A stretch of DNA of 46,636 nucleotides, from NCBI GenBank assembly GCA_934661005.1, contig CAKUIK010000017.1, positions 1 through 46,636 of the forward strand, in the 5' to 3' direction. The notes beneath the pieces are model-generated. The model was given only the letters and a program-made list of their open reading frames with translations. It was not told the DNA's origin and did not search any database. Origin of the DNA: an uncultured Slackia sp. (GTDB lineage Bacteria; Actinomycetota; Coriobacteriia; Coriobacteriales; Eggerthellaceae). Made by a program: the position numbers and the translations under genes. Shown here piece after piece: positions 7,871 to 16,676 of this stretch (position 1 is its first letter; each line of letters starts with the position of its first letter).

Positions 7871-10393
7871 TTAAGCCTTCTCGATTTGAACAAGGTTGTC
7901 ATAGGGCGCGAAGTTCGTTTCGAAAATCGCGTCTTGCGCAGGGTTCAAATCCATTTGGAGCAGGTCGCGATAGTGGGTGCTATCGACGAAGTCCTTCGGC
8001 CACCAACCCTGGCGCTGGTTGACGCAGCCAGGCTTGATTTCTTCCGTGACCAGGGCCTTCACTTTGTACTCGCCGCGGTCGTTGAAGATGCGGACCACAT
8101 CTCCGCTCTCGATGCCGCGATCGCCGGCGTCTTTCGCCGAAATCTCGATCCACGGCTCAGAGACGACCTCGCGAATCCACGGCAGGTTTACGTGCTGGCC
8201 ATGGGTGGTGAACACGGTGCGGGCGTTCATGAAGGTGAGCGGGTAGGTCGCCGCCTTCTCGGTGCGGTTCGACTCGATGGGCTCGTAGTGCACGGCGACT
8301 TCCTCGCCGAATTCGATGAGCGACTCGGTGTAAATCTCGAGCTTGCCCGACGGCGTCATGAAGCGCTTGCTCGTGAACGGAATGTACGGGTCGGGGAAGT
8401 TGGCGCGAACGACCTGCTTCTCTTTCAGTTCGTCGAAGTCGATGGTGTTGAATTCGGGCGCGATGTTGCCTTCGATGGTGAACTTGCGGTGCCATTCCTC
8501 GATGTCGTATTTCCAGTCGGTCTTATCGAGGATGCCGAATTTCTCGGCGAGCATCTGGCCGACCTGGAAGTCGGTCTTCGATTCATACATCTGGGAAATG
8601 ACCTGCTTGCGAGCTTGCACATAGAAATTCGACCACGAGGTAATGACCTCGAAGGGCTCTTCGTAGTAAGAGGAAATCGGCAAAACGAGGTCGCTCAGTT
8701 CGGCGCCGGAGTTCATGATTTGCTCGGACGTGATGACGAAGTCGAGCTGGGGCAGCGTCTCGTGGAGGAGCTTATTGCCCTCGGGGCTTTGCGTGCCCCA
8801 GCCGTAGTTGTTGAACCAAATGAGCTTGACGGGGTAGGGCTCCTGCTTCGCGACGAGGCTCATCCACTGCGTGCCGGGCTGCGGGGTCGCCTTGTGGCCC
8901 TCGTAGGGAGAGGTGCCCGTTACCGAGAACAGGATGCGCATAAGGCCGCCGCCCGCCCAGTTCACGTTGGCGTACTGCTTGCCGACGTTGCCGGTAATCG
9001 CGGCCATTTGAATGGCGGCGCGGGTGGGCAAATGTCCGTTCCAGTAACGGTTCGTGCCCTGGCTGATTTGGATTTTCGAGGGCGTCTCTTCCGCATAGAT
9101 CTTCGCCAGTTTCACGATGTCGTCTGCGGGAACTTCGCAAATCGAGCTCGCGTATTCGGGCGTGTAATCCTGCACGGAATCGACGATGGATTGGAACGCG
9201 GGCGAAACCTCGACGTCGGCGTCATCGACTTTCACGGTGTACGTGCCCGTGATCGCTGCGGTTTCGGGCACTTCGCATTCCTTGGGAACGTCGCCGGAAA
9301 CGGTGACAGAGGGATAGATGGGCTTCAGGGAATCGTCGAGCGCAGCGACTTCGACGGCCTTGTTCGCCTTTTCGTCCCACACGAGGTATTTGCCATTGCT
9401 CATGACGAGCTTCTTGGTCGATTTGTCAACCAAGAACGCGCCGTTGGTGGTGGAGCGGATGTAGTCCTTGTCGATTTTATCGTTGTCGATGATCCACTTC
9501 ATCATGCCGAGCATGAGCGCGGCGTCGGTGCCAGGGCGAATGGGAATCCACCAGTCGGCCTTGGCGGCCGTGCGCGAGCAGCGCGGGTCGACGACGATGA
9601 CCTTCGCGCCTGCCTCCTGGGCGTCGAAGACGAAGTGCATTTCCTGCTTGTTGGTTTCAGCGTAGTTGCAGCCGAACATGATGATCGACTTCGAGCCGAG
9701 CATGTCTTTCCAGTCGGCGGCGTCTTGCTGAATGCCCATGGTCGGGATCCAGCCCATGTTGCAGCCGAGGTCGCCCATGATGCCGAAGTTCGTCCACTGG
9801 GTACCGTCGTAAGTGTTCGCCATCATGGCCGAGAAACACTGCGGCACGATGCCGTAGTTGCCAACCATGGTGATCCAGGAGTTGGACGTGGAGCCGTATT
9901 TCTCGATATTGGTGGTCATTTTCTCGTGGATGAGGTCGATGGCCTCTTCCCAGCTGATGCGCTCCCATTCGCCAGCGCCGCGCTCGGTGCCTTCGACGCG
10001 CTTCATGGGGTACTTCACCCTGTCGGGCGAGTAGACGCGCTGCATGGCATTGGAGATGCCGCACAGGCAAATGCGGTTGTAGCTGGTGTCGGGGAAATCG
10101 GCGGGCTCAACTTTGATGATGGTGTCGTCTTTGACGAATGCGTTGATGCCGCAGCTGCCGACGCAGTTCGGCGCGCATGTGCAGCGGCCGATTTTGTCGT
10201 ATTCGGGCTGTGCGGTGCCCACGGCGTTTTCGGATTTCTTGGAGTCGTCTTTGTCAGACGGCGAGCAGGCGGTGAGCACCTGCGGAATTGCTGCGGCAGC
10301 GGCAACTGAGCCGCTCAGCTTCAGAAACGAGCGACGATTGATCCCCTTCGAGAGCGCGGTTCCGCCTGTTCCGCTGTGAACGAGTCGGGACAT
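7871..10393 (-). CDS. Molybdopterin oxidoreductase catalytic subunit, Tat-exported lipoprotein, atypical Mo-ligand site
   Basis: This 840-residue protein is a DMSO-reductase-family enzyme. The Tat motif NRRSFLK is at residues 19-25, and a lipobox VLTAC follows with C43 as the lipidation site, so the enzyme is probably anchored outside the membrane. The Fe-S site is C73-x3-C77-x3-C81 with a fourth Cys in ICLC (109/111). The usual bis-MGD domains follow, ending in a TTHGQHVNLPW segment and the C-terminal beta-barrel domain. In the active-site loop, where DMSO reductases have GDYS with Ser as Mo ligand, this protein has G207-D-L-G210-C211, which points to a different ligand or chemistry. The substrate cannot be read. 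The start has an AGGGGGAG site. It heads the operon with the Fe-S subunit and chaperone. Confidence 0.92.
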   Translation of the reverse strand: MSRLVHSGTGGTALSKGINRRSFLKLSGSVAAAAAIPQVLTACSPSDKDDSKKSENAVGTAQPEYDKIGRCTCAPNCVGSCGINAFVKDDTIIKVEPADFPDTSYNRICLCGISNAMQRVYSPDRVKYPMKRVEGTERGAGEWERISWEEAIDLIHEKMTTNIEKYGSTSNSWITMVGNYGIVPQCFSAMMANTYDGTQWTNFGIMGDLGCNMGWIPTMGIQQDAADWKDMLGSKSIIMFGCNYAETNKQEMHFVFDAQEAGAKVIVVDPRCSRTAAKADWWIPIRPGTDAALMLGMMKWIIDNDKIDKDYIRSTTNGAFLVDKSTKKLVMSNGKYLVWDEKANKAVEVAALDDSLKPIYPSVTVSGDVPKECEVPETAAITGTYTVKVDDADVEVSPAFQSIVDSVQDYTPEYASSICEVPADDIVKLAKIYAEETPSKIQISQGTNRYWNGHLPTRAAIQMAAITGNVGKQYANVNWAGGGLMRILFSVTGTSPYEGHKATPQPGTQWMSLVAKQEPYPVKLIWFNNYGWGTQSPEGNKLLHETLPQLDFVITSEQIMNSGAELSDLVLPISSYYEEPFEVITSWSNFYVQARKQVISQMYESKTDFQVGQMLAEKFGILDKTDWKYDIEEWHRKFTIEGNIAPEFNTIDFDELKEKQVVRANFPDPYIPFTSKRFMTPSGKLEIYTESLIEFGEEVAVHYEPIESNRTEKAATYPLTFMNARTVFTTHGQHVNLPWIREVVSEPWIEISAKDAGDRGIESGDVVRIFNDRGEYKVKALVTEEIKPGCVNQRQGWWPKDFVDSTHYRDLLQMDLNPAQDAIFETNFAPYDNLVQIEKA

Positions 10394-10670
10394 TTCTCCC
10401 CCTTCTTATTGTTTGGAGGCCAGGAAGCGTGCATTGGCCGATCCCCCTGAACGGCCACCATCCGGTCTCCCCATGCGTCCATTGTCCAAGGGGAAGGGGT
10501 GGTCCAGCAAGGACTTTGCGGTTTAATGAAAAAGCCGTAATGCCATGTCGGAGCGGTGTTTTGAGGGATGCTCGAGGATGGATTTGCAAGCGATGGTTGA
10601 TTGCGCTCGCGATTTCCTTTGGGCCCAATAAACGTGCTGGGTAGGTAACGGGTTCAACGCGTCGGGTCGA
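10394..10670. other. Upstream region of the molybdoenzyme operon
   Basis: No gene is supported. Short ORFs here lack ribosome sites and family resemblance. The region must hold the leftward promoter, but I see no convincing -35/-10 pair. GGACCACC and GGTGGTCC-like C-rich stretches around 10480-10505 could bind a regulator, though nothing specific can be claimed. Confidence 0.3.
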
Positions 10671-10709
10671 AACCTGCTAAATGCTCGTAGCGTTTAGCAG
10701 GTTTTTCTT
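10671..10709 (+). repeat. TCGTA-loop hairpin with T run, not preceded by an identifiable gene
   Basis: A 14-bp stem (AACCTGCTAAATGC and complement, one T-G wobble) with loop TCGTA is followed by TTTTTCTTT. It looks exactly like a rho-independent terminator for rightward transcription, but the only gene to its left points the other way. About 55 bp beyond the hairpin also resemble the bases after the copy at 4672. It may end a small RNA, or it may be an inserted repeat. Confidence 0.65.
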
Positions 10710-10832
10710 TATGGGAAGCGGCGGTTGCACAGTTTTGCTCGCAGGATGGCAGGAATCGCCGCCTTTGCAGGTACGGGCTATCGTGCCATAAGACGTTTTT
10801 ATGCAGGTTCATCGCAAATACCTGCGGTTTTC

Positions 10833-10861
10833 TTGTGCGCGCGCATGGAGTGCGCTAAACT
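10833..10861 (+). promoter_or_regulatory. Candidate promoter of the YebC-family gene
   Basis: TTGTGC at 10833-10838 and TAAACT at 10856-10861 are separated by 17 bp and point to the gene starting at 10922. The same GCTAAACT -10 context occurs upstream of the M16 peptidase gene at 1472-1479. Confidence 0.5.
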
Positions 10862-10921
10862 ATCGCGTCGGTATTTTCCCCGAGGCGCGTCGCGCCTCTT
10901 GATAGCAAGAAAGAGGCGATC

Positions 10922-11722
10922 ATGTCAGGTCACTCTAAGTGGGCAACCACGAAGCACCGCAAAGCTGCCCAGGACGCCAAGCGTTCGGCCCTGTTCAGCA
11001 AGCTTTCCCGTAACATTACCGTGGCGGCGAAAGAGGGTGGCGACCCCAACCCCGACAACAACGCCTCTTTGGCGGCTGCTATTGAAAAGGCCAAGGGCTA
11101 TTCGCTGCCTAAGGACAAAATCAAGACGGCTATCGACAAGGCGTTCGGCACCGGCAAAGATGCCGCCAACTACGAAACGCTCACCTACGAAGGCTACGGC
11201 CCGGCTGGCGTCGCTATTTACTGCGAGGCTCTGACCGACAACCGCAACCGCACCGCTGCCGATGTTGGAGCTGCGTTCCGCCATGCCAACGGCTCGCTGG
11301 GCACCCCTGGCTGCGTCGGCTTCCAGTTCGAGCGCAAGGGCCAGATCATGGTCGAGAAGATCATTCCTTCCACCGAGAAGAAGGTCGCCGATAAGGAAAA
11401 CGCTGTTGACGAGGACGAGTTCATGCTCGCCGTCGCCGAAGCTGGCGGATCCGATTACGAAGATGCCGGTGACGAGTGGATCGTCTACACCGCTCCGAAC
11501 GACCTCATGGCCGTGAAGGCTGCCCTCGAGGCTCAGGACATCGAAGTGAAGGGCGCCGAGCTCACGATGATCCCGACCACCCCGACCGAGGTTGACCCGA
11601 AGGACGCCGCGAAGGTTATGCGTCTGGTCGACAAGCTCGAAGAGCTCGAAGACCTCCAGAACGTGTACCACTCCATGGATATGACCGACGAAGTCATCGC
11701 TGCCCTGGAGCAGGAGGACTAA
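10922..11722 (+). CDS. yebC: YebC/TACO1-family translation or transcription factor
   Basis: The N-terminus MSGHSKWATTKHRKAAQDAKR and the NRNRTAADV segment identify the YebC family. Members were annotated as transcriptional regulators (PmpR). TACO1-type members act in translation, and bacterial YebC has been linked to relief of ribosome stalling at proline-rich stretches. At 266 residues it is slightly longer than the usual 240-250; the extra length is an acidic/lysine-rich insertion after VEKIIPSTEKK (about residues 145-160). AAAGAGG lies just before the ATG. A 17-bp-spaced promoter candidate is at 10833-10861 and a good terminator follows. In most genomes yebC neighbours ruvC or other DNA-repair genes; that context is absent here. 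Confidence 0.93.
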   Translation: MSGHSKWATTKHRKAAQDAKRSALFSKLSRNITVAAKEGGDPNPDNNASLAAAIEKAKGYSLPKDKIKTAIDKAFGTGKDAANYETLTYEGYGPAGVAIYCEALTDNRNRTAADVGAAFRHANGSLGTPGCVGFQFERKGQIMVEKIIPSTEKKVADKENAVDEDEFMLAVAEAGGSDYEDAGDEWIVYTAPNDLMAVKAALEAQDIEVKGAELTMIPTTPTEVDPKDAAKVMRLVDKLEELEDLQNVYHSMDMTDEVIAALEQED

Positions 11723-11777
11723 GCTTTAAGGCTTGTCCCAGATCGCCGAAAGGCGACACGCGATATGCAATTGCAAG

Positions 11778-11803
11778 GCCCGCTCGCAAGAGCGGGCTTT
11801 TTT
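11778..11803 (+). terminator. Terminator of yebC
   Basis: GCCCGCTC and GAGCGGGC form a perfect 8-bp stem around the tetraloop GCAA, followed by six T. It ends 65 bases before the convergent gene's stop codon. Confidence 0.9.
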
Positions 11804-11867
11804 GCGTTTCGGGAGCCCTTGCGGTCGAAAGCAATTGGCTTGCGCAGCCGACGCGTGAGGCCCGTCG

Positions 11868-12749
11868 TTATTTCACGCTTGTGAGGCGGCCCTGATAGCC
11901 GCAAAGAATGCGCGCATTGCCATCGGCGATGGCAAGGCCCTCCTCGAGCGCCGCTCGCGGAAGGTCGTAGTCGTTATTGTTTTGCGAGATATGCATGGCG
12001 ACGACGGTTTCGGGCGTGCGCAGGCCGGCTGCGCGCGATTCGGCGATGAGTGCGGCGAGCTCTTCGGTGGCCTGCGGGTTTGAGAGGTGGCCGAGCTCGG
12101 AGGCGATTCGTTTCTTAATAATGTAAGGGTAATCGCCGTTTTTCAGCATGCGCTCGTCGTGGTTGCTCTCGAGCGCCAAAATGCGCACGTCGCGCAACGC
12201 CGCGTGCGCGACGCTCGTCACGATACCCGAATCGGTTATGTATCCCAATGCGTCGCCGTCGTTCGCTTCGATGCGGAAGCCGAATGATGCGGCGGCGTCG
12301 TGGCTGGTCGCGAAGGGGAGCACGCGCAAGCCGGCGACGTGCACGACGCTTTCGTCGCAGGCGGAAGCCCCATTGCGGCACGCGTTCTCATTTTCGTCTT
12401 GGGAAAACGTAAGTGCCGCGCCAAGCGGCGCCGTTTGGAACCCGTCTGTGATTTTCTGCAGCGTCGAGCTGTTCTCGACGCAAGCGCGATTCATGTATAC
12501 CGTCGGCGCGCAGTCAAGTTTCGCCAGGCCGCGCAGCACCACGCCCAGGCCTTTGGTGTGGTCCCCATGCTCGTGGGTGATGAAGACGGCTTCGAGCCGC
12601 GCGGGGTCGAAGCCTGCCTCGTCGCAGCGTTCGAGGAAGTCGCGCTTGCAAATTCCGCAGTCAATAAGCACGCCCGCGCCCGATTCGGCGTTTTCGACGA
12701 TGGCTGCATTGCCTTTGCTGCCGCTTGCGAGCACGTGTAATTTCAGCAT
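11868..12749 (-). CDS. Metallo-beta-lactamase-fold hydrolase, YycJ/WalJ-like
   Basis: The 293-residue product begins MLKLHVLASGSKGN, the signature start of the YycJ/WalJ branch of metallo-beta-lactamase-fold hydrolases. It carries the zinc motif HEHGDH about 75 residues in. Further metal-site residues are in TSHDAAASFG, the DSG of YITDSG, and a late histidine in AMHISQNN. Relatives are linked to the WalRK cell-wall system in Firmicutes or to DNA/RNA end processing, but no WalRK genes are nearby. The ATG at 12749 is preferred over an upstream in-frame start 18 codons earlier, because AAGGA lies directly before it and homology begins there. The gene converges on yebC. Confidence 0.85.
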   Translation of the reverse strand: MLKLHVLASGSKGNAAIVENAESGAGVLIDCGICKRDFLERCDEAGFDPARLEAVFITHEHGDHTKGLGVVLRGLAKLDCAPTVYMNRACVENSSTLQKITDGFQTAPLGAALTFSQDENENACRNGASACDESVVHVAGLRVLPFATSHDAAASFGFRIEANDGDALGYITDSGIVTSVAHAALRDVRILALESNHDERMLKNGDYPYIIKKRIASELGHLSNPQATEELAALIAESRAAGLRTPETVVAMHISQNNNDYDLPRAALEEGLAIADGNARILCGYQGRLTSVK

Positions 12750-12859
12750 GGGAATCCTTCTGTTTTGGCGCGCATGGCTGCGCCCTTCTTTTCCGACGCA
12801 CAAGTATAGGCGAAATGGCGCGCGGCCGTGCCGTTTGTCCTTGCTTTTTCCTGTTGCTA

Positions 12860-12874
12860 GAATACAATGTATTC
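12860..12874. promoter_or_regulatory. Palindromic operator overlapping the antitoxin promoter
   Basis: GAATACAATGTATTC is a perfect inverted repeat (7-bp arms around one base) 21 bp before the antitoxin start. It overlaps a TAGAAT/TACAAT -10-like sequence. Ribbon-helix-helix antitoxins usually repress their own promoter through such a site, so this is probably the autoregulatory operator. Confidence 0.6.
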
Positions 12875-12895
12875 AGCAAGCGAAAGGGGCTGGAA

Positions 12896-13111
12896 ATGTC
12901 TACGATGACTATGCGAATAGACGATGTCGACGCTGCGGTGGTGCGGAAATATGCGAAGTTCGAAGGCAAAACCATCTCCGATTTTATTCGCGATGCGGTC
13001 TTCGAAAAAATAGAGACCCAGGAAGATTTGGCGTTGTTGCGAGCCGCTGTCGAGGAAGACGACGGCACTCGCTACACGCACGCTCAAGTGCTTGCAGAGT
13101 TGGGCCTGTAG
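12896..13111 (+). CDS. Ribbon-helix-helix antitoxin (RelB-like/DUF6290 type)
   Basis: This 71-residue protein starts with MTMRIDD, a short beta strand that would pair in an RHH dimer. Two helices follow (KYAKFEGKTISDFIRDAVFEKIE), with the SDFIRDAV motif typical of RelB-like antitoxins of Gram-positives. The acidic C-terminus (EEDDGTRYTHAQVLAEL) is the likely toxin-wrapping tail. GAAAGGGG lies six bases before the ATG at 12896. The toxin gene begins immediately after its stop codon, the usual layout for coupled translation. Confidence 0.85.
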   Translation: MSTMTMRIDDVDAAVVRKYAKFEGKTISDFIRDAVFEKIETQEDLALLRAAVEEDDGTRYTHAQVLAELGL

Positions 13112-13378
13112 ATGTCTTGGCGTGTCGAATACACCAAGGCGGCGTTGAAACAGTTAAAAAAGATGGACCGATTTGACGCGAGGCTGATTCTTTCATGGAT
13201 TGGCAAGAACCTTGAGGGATGCGATGATCCCCGCATACATGGCAAGGGACTTACGGCCAATCGAGGGGGCGAGTGGCGATATCGTGTTGGCGATTATCGA
13301 ATTTTGTGCATCATTGAGGACGATAGGCTTTTCGTGGAAATCTTCTCAATAGGCCATCGCAGTGAGGTTTATAAATAA
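13112..13378 (+). CDS. RelE/ParE-superfamily toxin
   Basis: At 88 residues this is a typical RelE-fold toxin. It starts WRVEYTKAALKQLKKMD, and the core GGEWRYRVGDYRILCIIEDD is followed by VEIFSIGHRSEVYK. In RelE-type mRNA interferases the Arg residues and the final His/Arg/Tyr segment form the nuclease site. ParE-like gyrase poisons share the fold, so the target is not certain from sequence, but the GHRxEVYK ending favours the RelE side. Its ATG directly abuts the antitoxin stop codon (TAGATG). No other toxin-antitoxin or mobile-element gene is adjacent. Confidence 0.88.
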   Translation: MSWRVEYTKAALKQLKKMDRFDARLILSWIGKNLEGCDDPRIHGKGLTANRGGEWRYRVGDYRILCIIEDDRLFVEIFSIGHRSEVYK

Positions 13379-13379
13379 A

Positions 13380-13464
13380 GGTCGCGAGCCTCGGGCGAGC
13401 GTTGCCTAATGGGGTCGGTCTGCCGAGGAGGTTTGTTCTAAAGGTAGCGGTCGCGAGCCTCGGG
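13380..13464. repeat. 16-bp direct repeat between toxin and ketopantoate reductase genes
   Basis: GGTCGCGAGCCTCGGG occurs at 13380-13395 and again at 13449-13464, and both copies are followed by a similar CGYTGCC stretch. The first copy starts two bases after the toxin stop codon. It may be a relic of a small duplication or insertion. Confidence 0.5.
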
Positions 13465-13576
13465 AAAACGCTGCCGGCGCCATCGCGATTCGGCGCTGTG
13501 TTGGGTTTCGATACCAAGGCGGCGAAGGCGCTGCGTTCGGCTCGCTGGCGGCGAGTCCAAAGAAAGGGTGCATCCA

Positions 13577-14491
13577 ATGCGCATTAATAAAGTTGCATTC
13601 ATCGGCAAAGGCGGCGTGGGGCTGCTGTATGGCAGTATGATCGCCCGCGCGCTCGGCGACGATGCCGTGGAATTCGTAATGGACGATGCGCGCTTCGAGC
13701 GTCACGCGGCCGATCAGCTGAAAATCAACGGCAAGCCGTGCAATTTGCGTAGCGTGCGCGCGAGCGAGGCAGGTCCTGCTGACCTGGTGATTCTCACGAT
13801 TAAAACTACTGGCCTCAACCAAGCGCTCGACACTATGGAAGCCGTCGTGGGTCCCGAAACGCGCATCGCGTCGCTGTGCAATGGCGTCACAAGCGAGCAG
13901 GAAATCGCCGAGCGTTTCGGCTGGCGGCGCACGGTGCTCGGTATTTGCCAGGGCATGGACGCTGTGTTCTTGAATAACGAACTCACATACGACAAGCCCG
14001 GCGAGATTCGCTTCGGCGCGGCGCCCGACACCGACCCCGCCGTGGTGGCCGACATCGCCGACCTGTACGCCCGCGCGGGCATCGCCCACGTGGTCGAGCC
14101 CGATATCAAGCGCCGTATGTGGACGAAGCTCATGATGAATGTGGGCATCAACCAAACGTGTATGGTGTATGGCGGCACCTACGGCAGCGCGACCGAGCGC
14201 GGAAGCGAGCAGCGTCGCAGCCTGGTGGCGGCCATGCGCGAGGCGCGCGTGGTGGCGAATGCGGAAGGCGTGGCCATCGCCGAGTCCGACTTGTCGCAGA
14301 TGGTCGAGCTGATCGAAACGCTCGACCCCGCAGGCATGCCGTCCATGGCGCAAGATCGCATAGCGCGTCGCAAAACCGAGGTTGAGGAATTCTCGGGCAC
14401 CATATGCCGTCTCGCTGCCGAACACGGCATCGAAGTTCCTCAAAACGAATGGCTTTACCAGCGCATTCGTGAAATCGAGGCGGGCTGGTAG
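13577..14491 (+). CDS. 2-dehydropantoate 2-reductase family protein (ApbA/PanE)
   Basis: This 304-residue protein has the two-domain ketopantoate reductase layout. The N-terminal NAD(P) domain has the Gly-rich turn GKGGVG, and the C-terminal helical domain contains KRRMWTKLMMNVGINQT, which includes the conserved catalytic Lys and Asn. PanE reduces ketopantoate to pantoate with NADPH for coenzyme A synthesis, but many family members act on other 2-oxoacids, and no other pantothenate genes are nearby. The nucleotide motif is GxGGxG rather than the common GxGAxG. The ATG at 13577 has AGAAAGGG eight bases upstream; a GTG three codons earlier is less likely. Confidence 0.85.
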   Translation: MRINKVAFIGKGGVGLLYGSMIARALGDDAVEFVMDDARFERHAADQLKINGKPCNLRSVRASEAGPADLVILTIKTTGLNQALDTMEAVVGPETRIASLCNGVTSEQEIAERFGWRRTVLGICQGMDAVFLNNELTYDKPGEIRFGAAPDTDPAVVADIADLYARAGIAHVVEPDIKRRMWTKLMMNVGINQTCMVYGGTYGSATERGSEQRRSLVAAMREARVVANAEGVAIAESDLSQMVELIETLDPAGMPSMAQDRIARRKTEVEEFSGTICRLAAEHGIEVPQNEWLYQRIREIEAGW

Positions 14492-14674
14492 CGGCTTGCC
14501 GCGACGGGTTGAGGGAAGGAAAGCGGCGCGGCGGCACTGCGACGGCATCGCGAGAGGCATATGGCGAACGTGTTGCGCCGCTTGAGGAAATGCCCAGAAT
14601 CGAGCCCGGTTGAGCGCCGCGCCACAAATGGCTCTATACTATGAGTGACCAATGTCGTCTCAGGAGCCGCATTC

Positions 14675-16651
14675 ATGAAATCTGACCCTTCTCGCATACA
14701 GCCGAAACGCCCAACCAGGGCGAGCGCTCCGCTGCGCATTTCGGCCGATGAGGGGAAGGGCGGCGACTCATCCCCCAAAACAGAGCCGTCTTTCGGAACC
14801 GAGCCCTCCCTGGAGAAAATCCTGACCTCGGCTGAATCGTCCTTAAAACTCGGCCCCCACGGCCTTGACTCGCTTCGCCGCCTTCTGGGCGATTCTTCCG
14901 CCAAGCGCCTCGGCGCGTATTTCGCCAAGGCCGCGCTGCTTGTCGTAACCATCTATTTGCTGAGCTTCGCCGTGCCGAAAATGCCCGCGCCGTTTTTGGC
15001 GCTGTTCTGGGCGTTTTTCACCCTCGCATCAACGGCGGGCGTAATGTATCAGGTGGTTGTGCGCAAAACGCACCGCCAATTCAAATACGCGACGGGCGGT
15101 CTGTTCGCGCGCGTGAACAACGGCCGCATCTTCAGCTTCGTCGTGAGCTTCTGCGTGTCTGCGGCGTGCATGGCGAGCTTGTTCCTTGAATCGCCAAAGT
15201 GGGACATCGCCGAATGGGTGCTCATTTTCGCCGCGGTGGTGGTGTATCCCTTGGTGCTGCTGCTCATGCGTCGCTACGCGCGCCGTGAATACGAGCCCGT
15301 GTTTCAGGCGTCGGGCGAATTTCTGTGGAGCTGCGCCATCGTCGGCCTGCTGCTATGCGTGGCGTACGGCGCGTATTGCGCGATGAGCCCTAGTTTCGGA
15401 CAGCCTGTCGAAACGGTGCTCGACGCCTTCGCGAAAACGCCGATGCCGTTCGAGAATTCCCCTTCGGCGCTCATGTGGAACGCGGGCGTCGGCTCGTGGA
15501 TCGTCGACAGCCTTACGAGCTATGGCCTTATGCAGGCTTCGAAAGTGTCGGTGCCCGTTTGCTTCGCCATTCGCACGGCGTTGTGCGCGGGCGCGTTTTT
15601 CGGCATGGCGAACCTTATTGGGCTGTGCGCGCTTCCCGTGCAGGAGCTGCGCAAGATTTTCGTTTCGGTCGACGCGATCAAGCGCGACGACGCAACGCAG
15701 CCCATCTGGTGGCGCTACGTCGTTATGGCCGCGGTGCTCCCCGTCGCGCTCGTGGCGGGCTTTTTCTGGGGCGAGATGAAAGTCGGCATGGCCATGCAAA
15801 CTGAAAACGGCACGGCTCTGCAGGAAATCGCCCGCGAACTTGCGGGGAAATCGGTCTATTCCATTGACGGCACACTGTACGACCAGGCGAAAATCGATGC
15901 GCTTGCCAGTTCGCTTTCGGCCGACGAGGCGAATCTGCGCACGATGTCGTTCCAGCTGAAAGATTCGCTCGAGGGTTCATATGCGACATGTTCGGGCAAA
16001 ACCGACGCGTTTTTAGACTGGTATTTCAGCATTGCCACGAATTCGTCGCTGCGCGCGAGCATTCCCGAAGGCGGCGCGCAACAGGCGCTCGAAGGCAGGT
16101 TTTATGCGCTCGTGGGTTCGAGCGAAGACGGGCAGCTCACCAAGAGCATGAAGAATTATTTGGCAGCGGCGGCGAACTTGCGCTCCGCGATTGACGACGG
16201 CATGCAGGCGGCGAAGGTCGACGGAGACGTGTCGCAGGCGGGCGGCGATGGGCGGAAGCTTCCCGCGTGGCTCGTCGAGGCGAAGGAATTCGGCGACGCG
16301 TGGTTGCTTAAAGGCTATCGCGAGGAAGCCGACGGCGTGCTCGACGCGGCGCGCGATTTGGGCATTTCTGCGGCGCTTGACGATGGGAAAACGCTGCTGC
16401 AGTACCAGTTTGAGAAGAACGTGTACGCCGATGGACAATTCGCAAGCATGGCTTCGTCGGTCGACAAGCTCCCGAACGGCGGCGGCAACATCGCCCTCGA
16501 TGTTTTGACGTATGCGGGCGGCGTATTCGACGAGGGCATGAGCCGCGACAAATACCGCAAAACGCTGCAGGCAAATATTTCCGCATGCGAGGAACAGGCG
16601 AAAACGTTGCTCACGCCGAATGTGCCTCCTGCGTTTTCGGCCGATCGCTAG
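14675..16651 (+). CDS. Multi-pass membrane protein of unknown function
   Basis: This 658-residue protein resembles no family that I recognise. The first 75 residues are hydrophilic, basic and Ser/Pro-rich, probably cytoplasmic. About seven hydrophobic spans follow (near residues 82-101, 105-127, 147-168, 175-197, 212-235, 287-315 and 347-366). The last 290 residues are soluble, largely helical and Ala/Asp/Lys-rich, with no catalytic signature or Cys pattern. Topology suggests that the C-terminal domain lies outside if the N-terminus is inside. The ATG at 14675 has AGGAG eight bases upstream and is preferred to a GTG at 14645. TATACT at 14635-14640 may be the -10 element. It is a single-gene unit. 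Confidence 0.75.
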   Translation: MKSDPSRIQPKRPTRASAPLRISADEGKGGDSSPKTEPSFGTEPSLEKILTSAESSLKLGPHGLDSLRRLLGDSSAKRLGAYFAKAALLVVTIYLLSFAVPKMPAPFLALFWAFFTLASTAGVMYQVVVRKTHRQFKYATGGLFARVNNGRIFSFVVSFCVSAACMASLFLESPKWDIAEWVLIFAAVVVYPLVLLLMRRYARREYEPVFQASGEFLWSCAIVGLLLCVAYGAYCAMSPSFGQPVETVLDAFAKTPMPFENSPSALMWNAGVGSWIVDSLTSYGLMQASKVSVPVCFAIRTALCAGAFFGMANLIGLCALPVQELRKIFVSVDAIKRDDATQPIWWRYVVMAAVLPVALVAGFFWGEMKVGMAMQTENGTALQEIARELAGKSVYSIDGTLYDQAKIDALASSLSADEANLRTMSFQLKDSLEGSYATCSGKTDAFLDWYFSIATNSSLRASIPEGGAQQALEGRFYALVGSSEDGQLTKSMKNYLAAAANLRSAIDDGMQAAKVDGDVSQAGGDGRKLPAWLVEAKEFGDAWLLKGYREEADGVLDAARDLGISAALDDGKTLLQYQFEKNVYADGQFASMASSVDKLPNGGGNIALDVLTYAGGVFDEGMSRDKYRKTLQANISACEEQAKTLLTPNVPPAFSADR

Positions 16652-16676
16652 CTGGTTAATGAGTCGCAAATTGCAA

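Noticed and set aside
7844..10309. An 821-codon rightward frame antisense to the molybdoenzyme
   Set aside because: The minus strand encodes a full, recognisable enzyme and Fe-S subunit; the antisense product has no family features.
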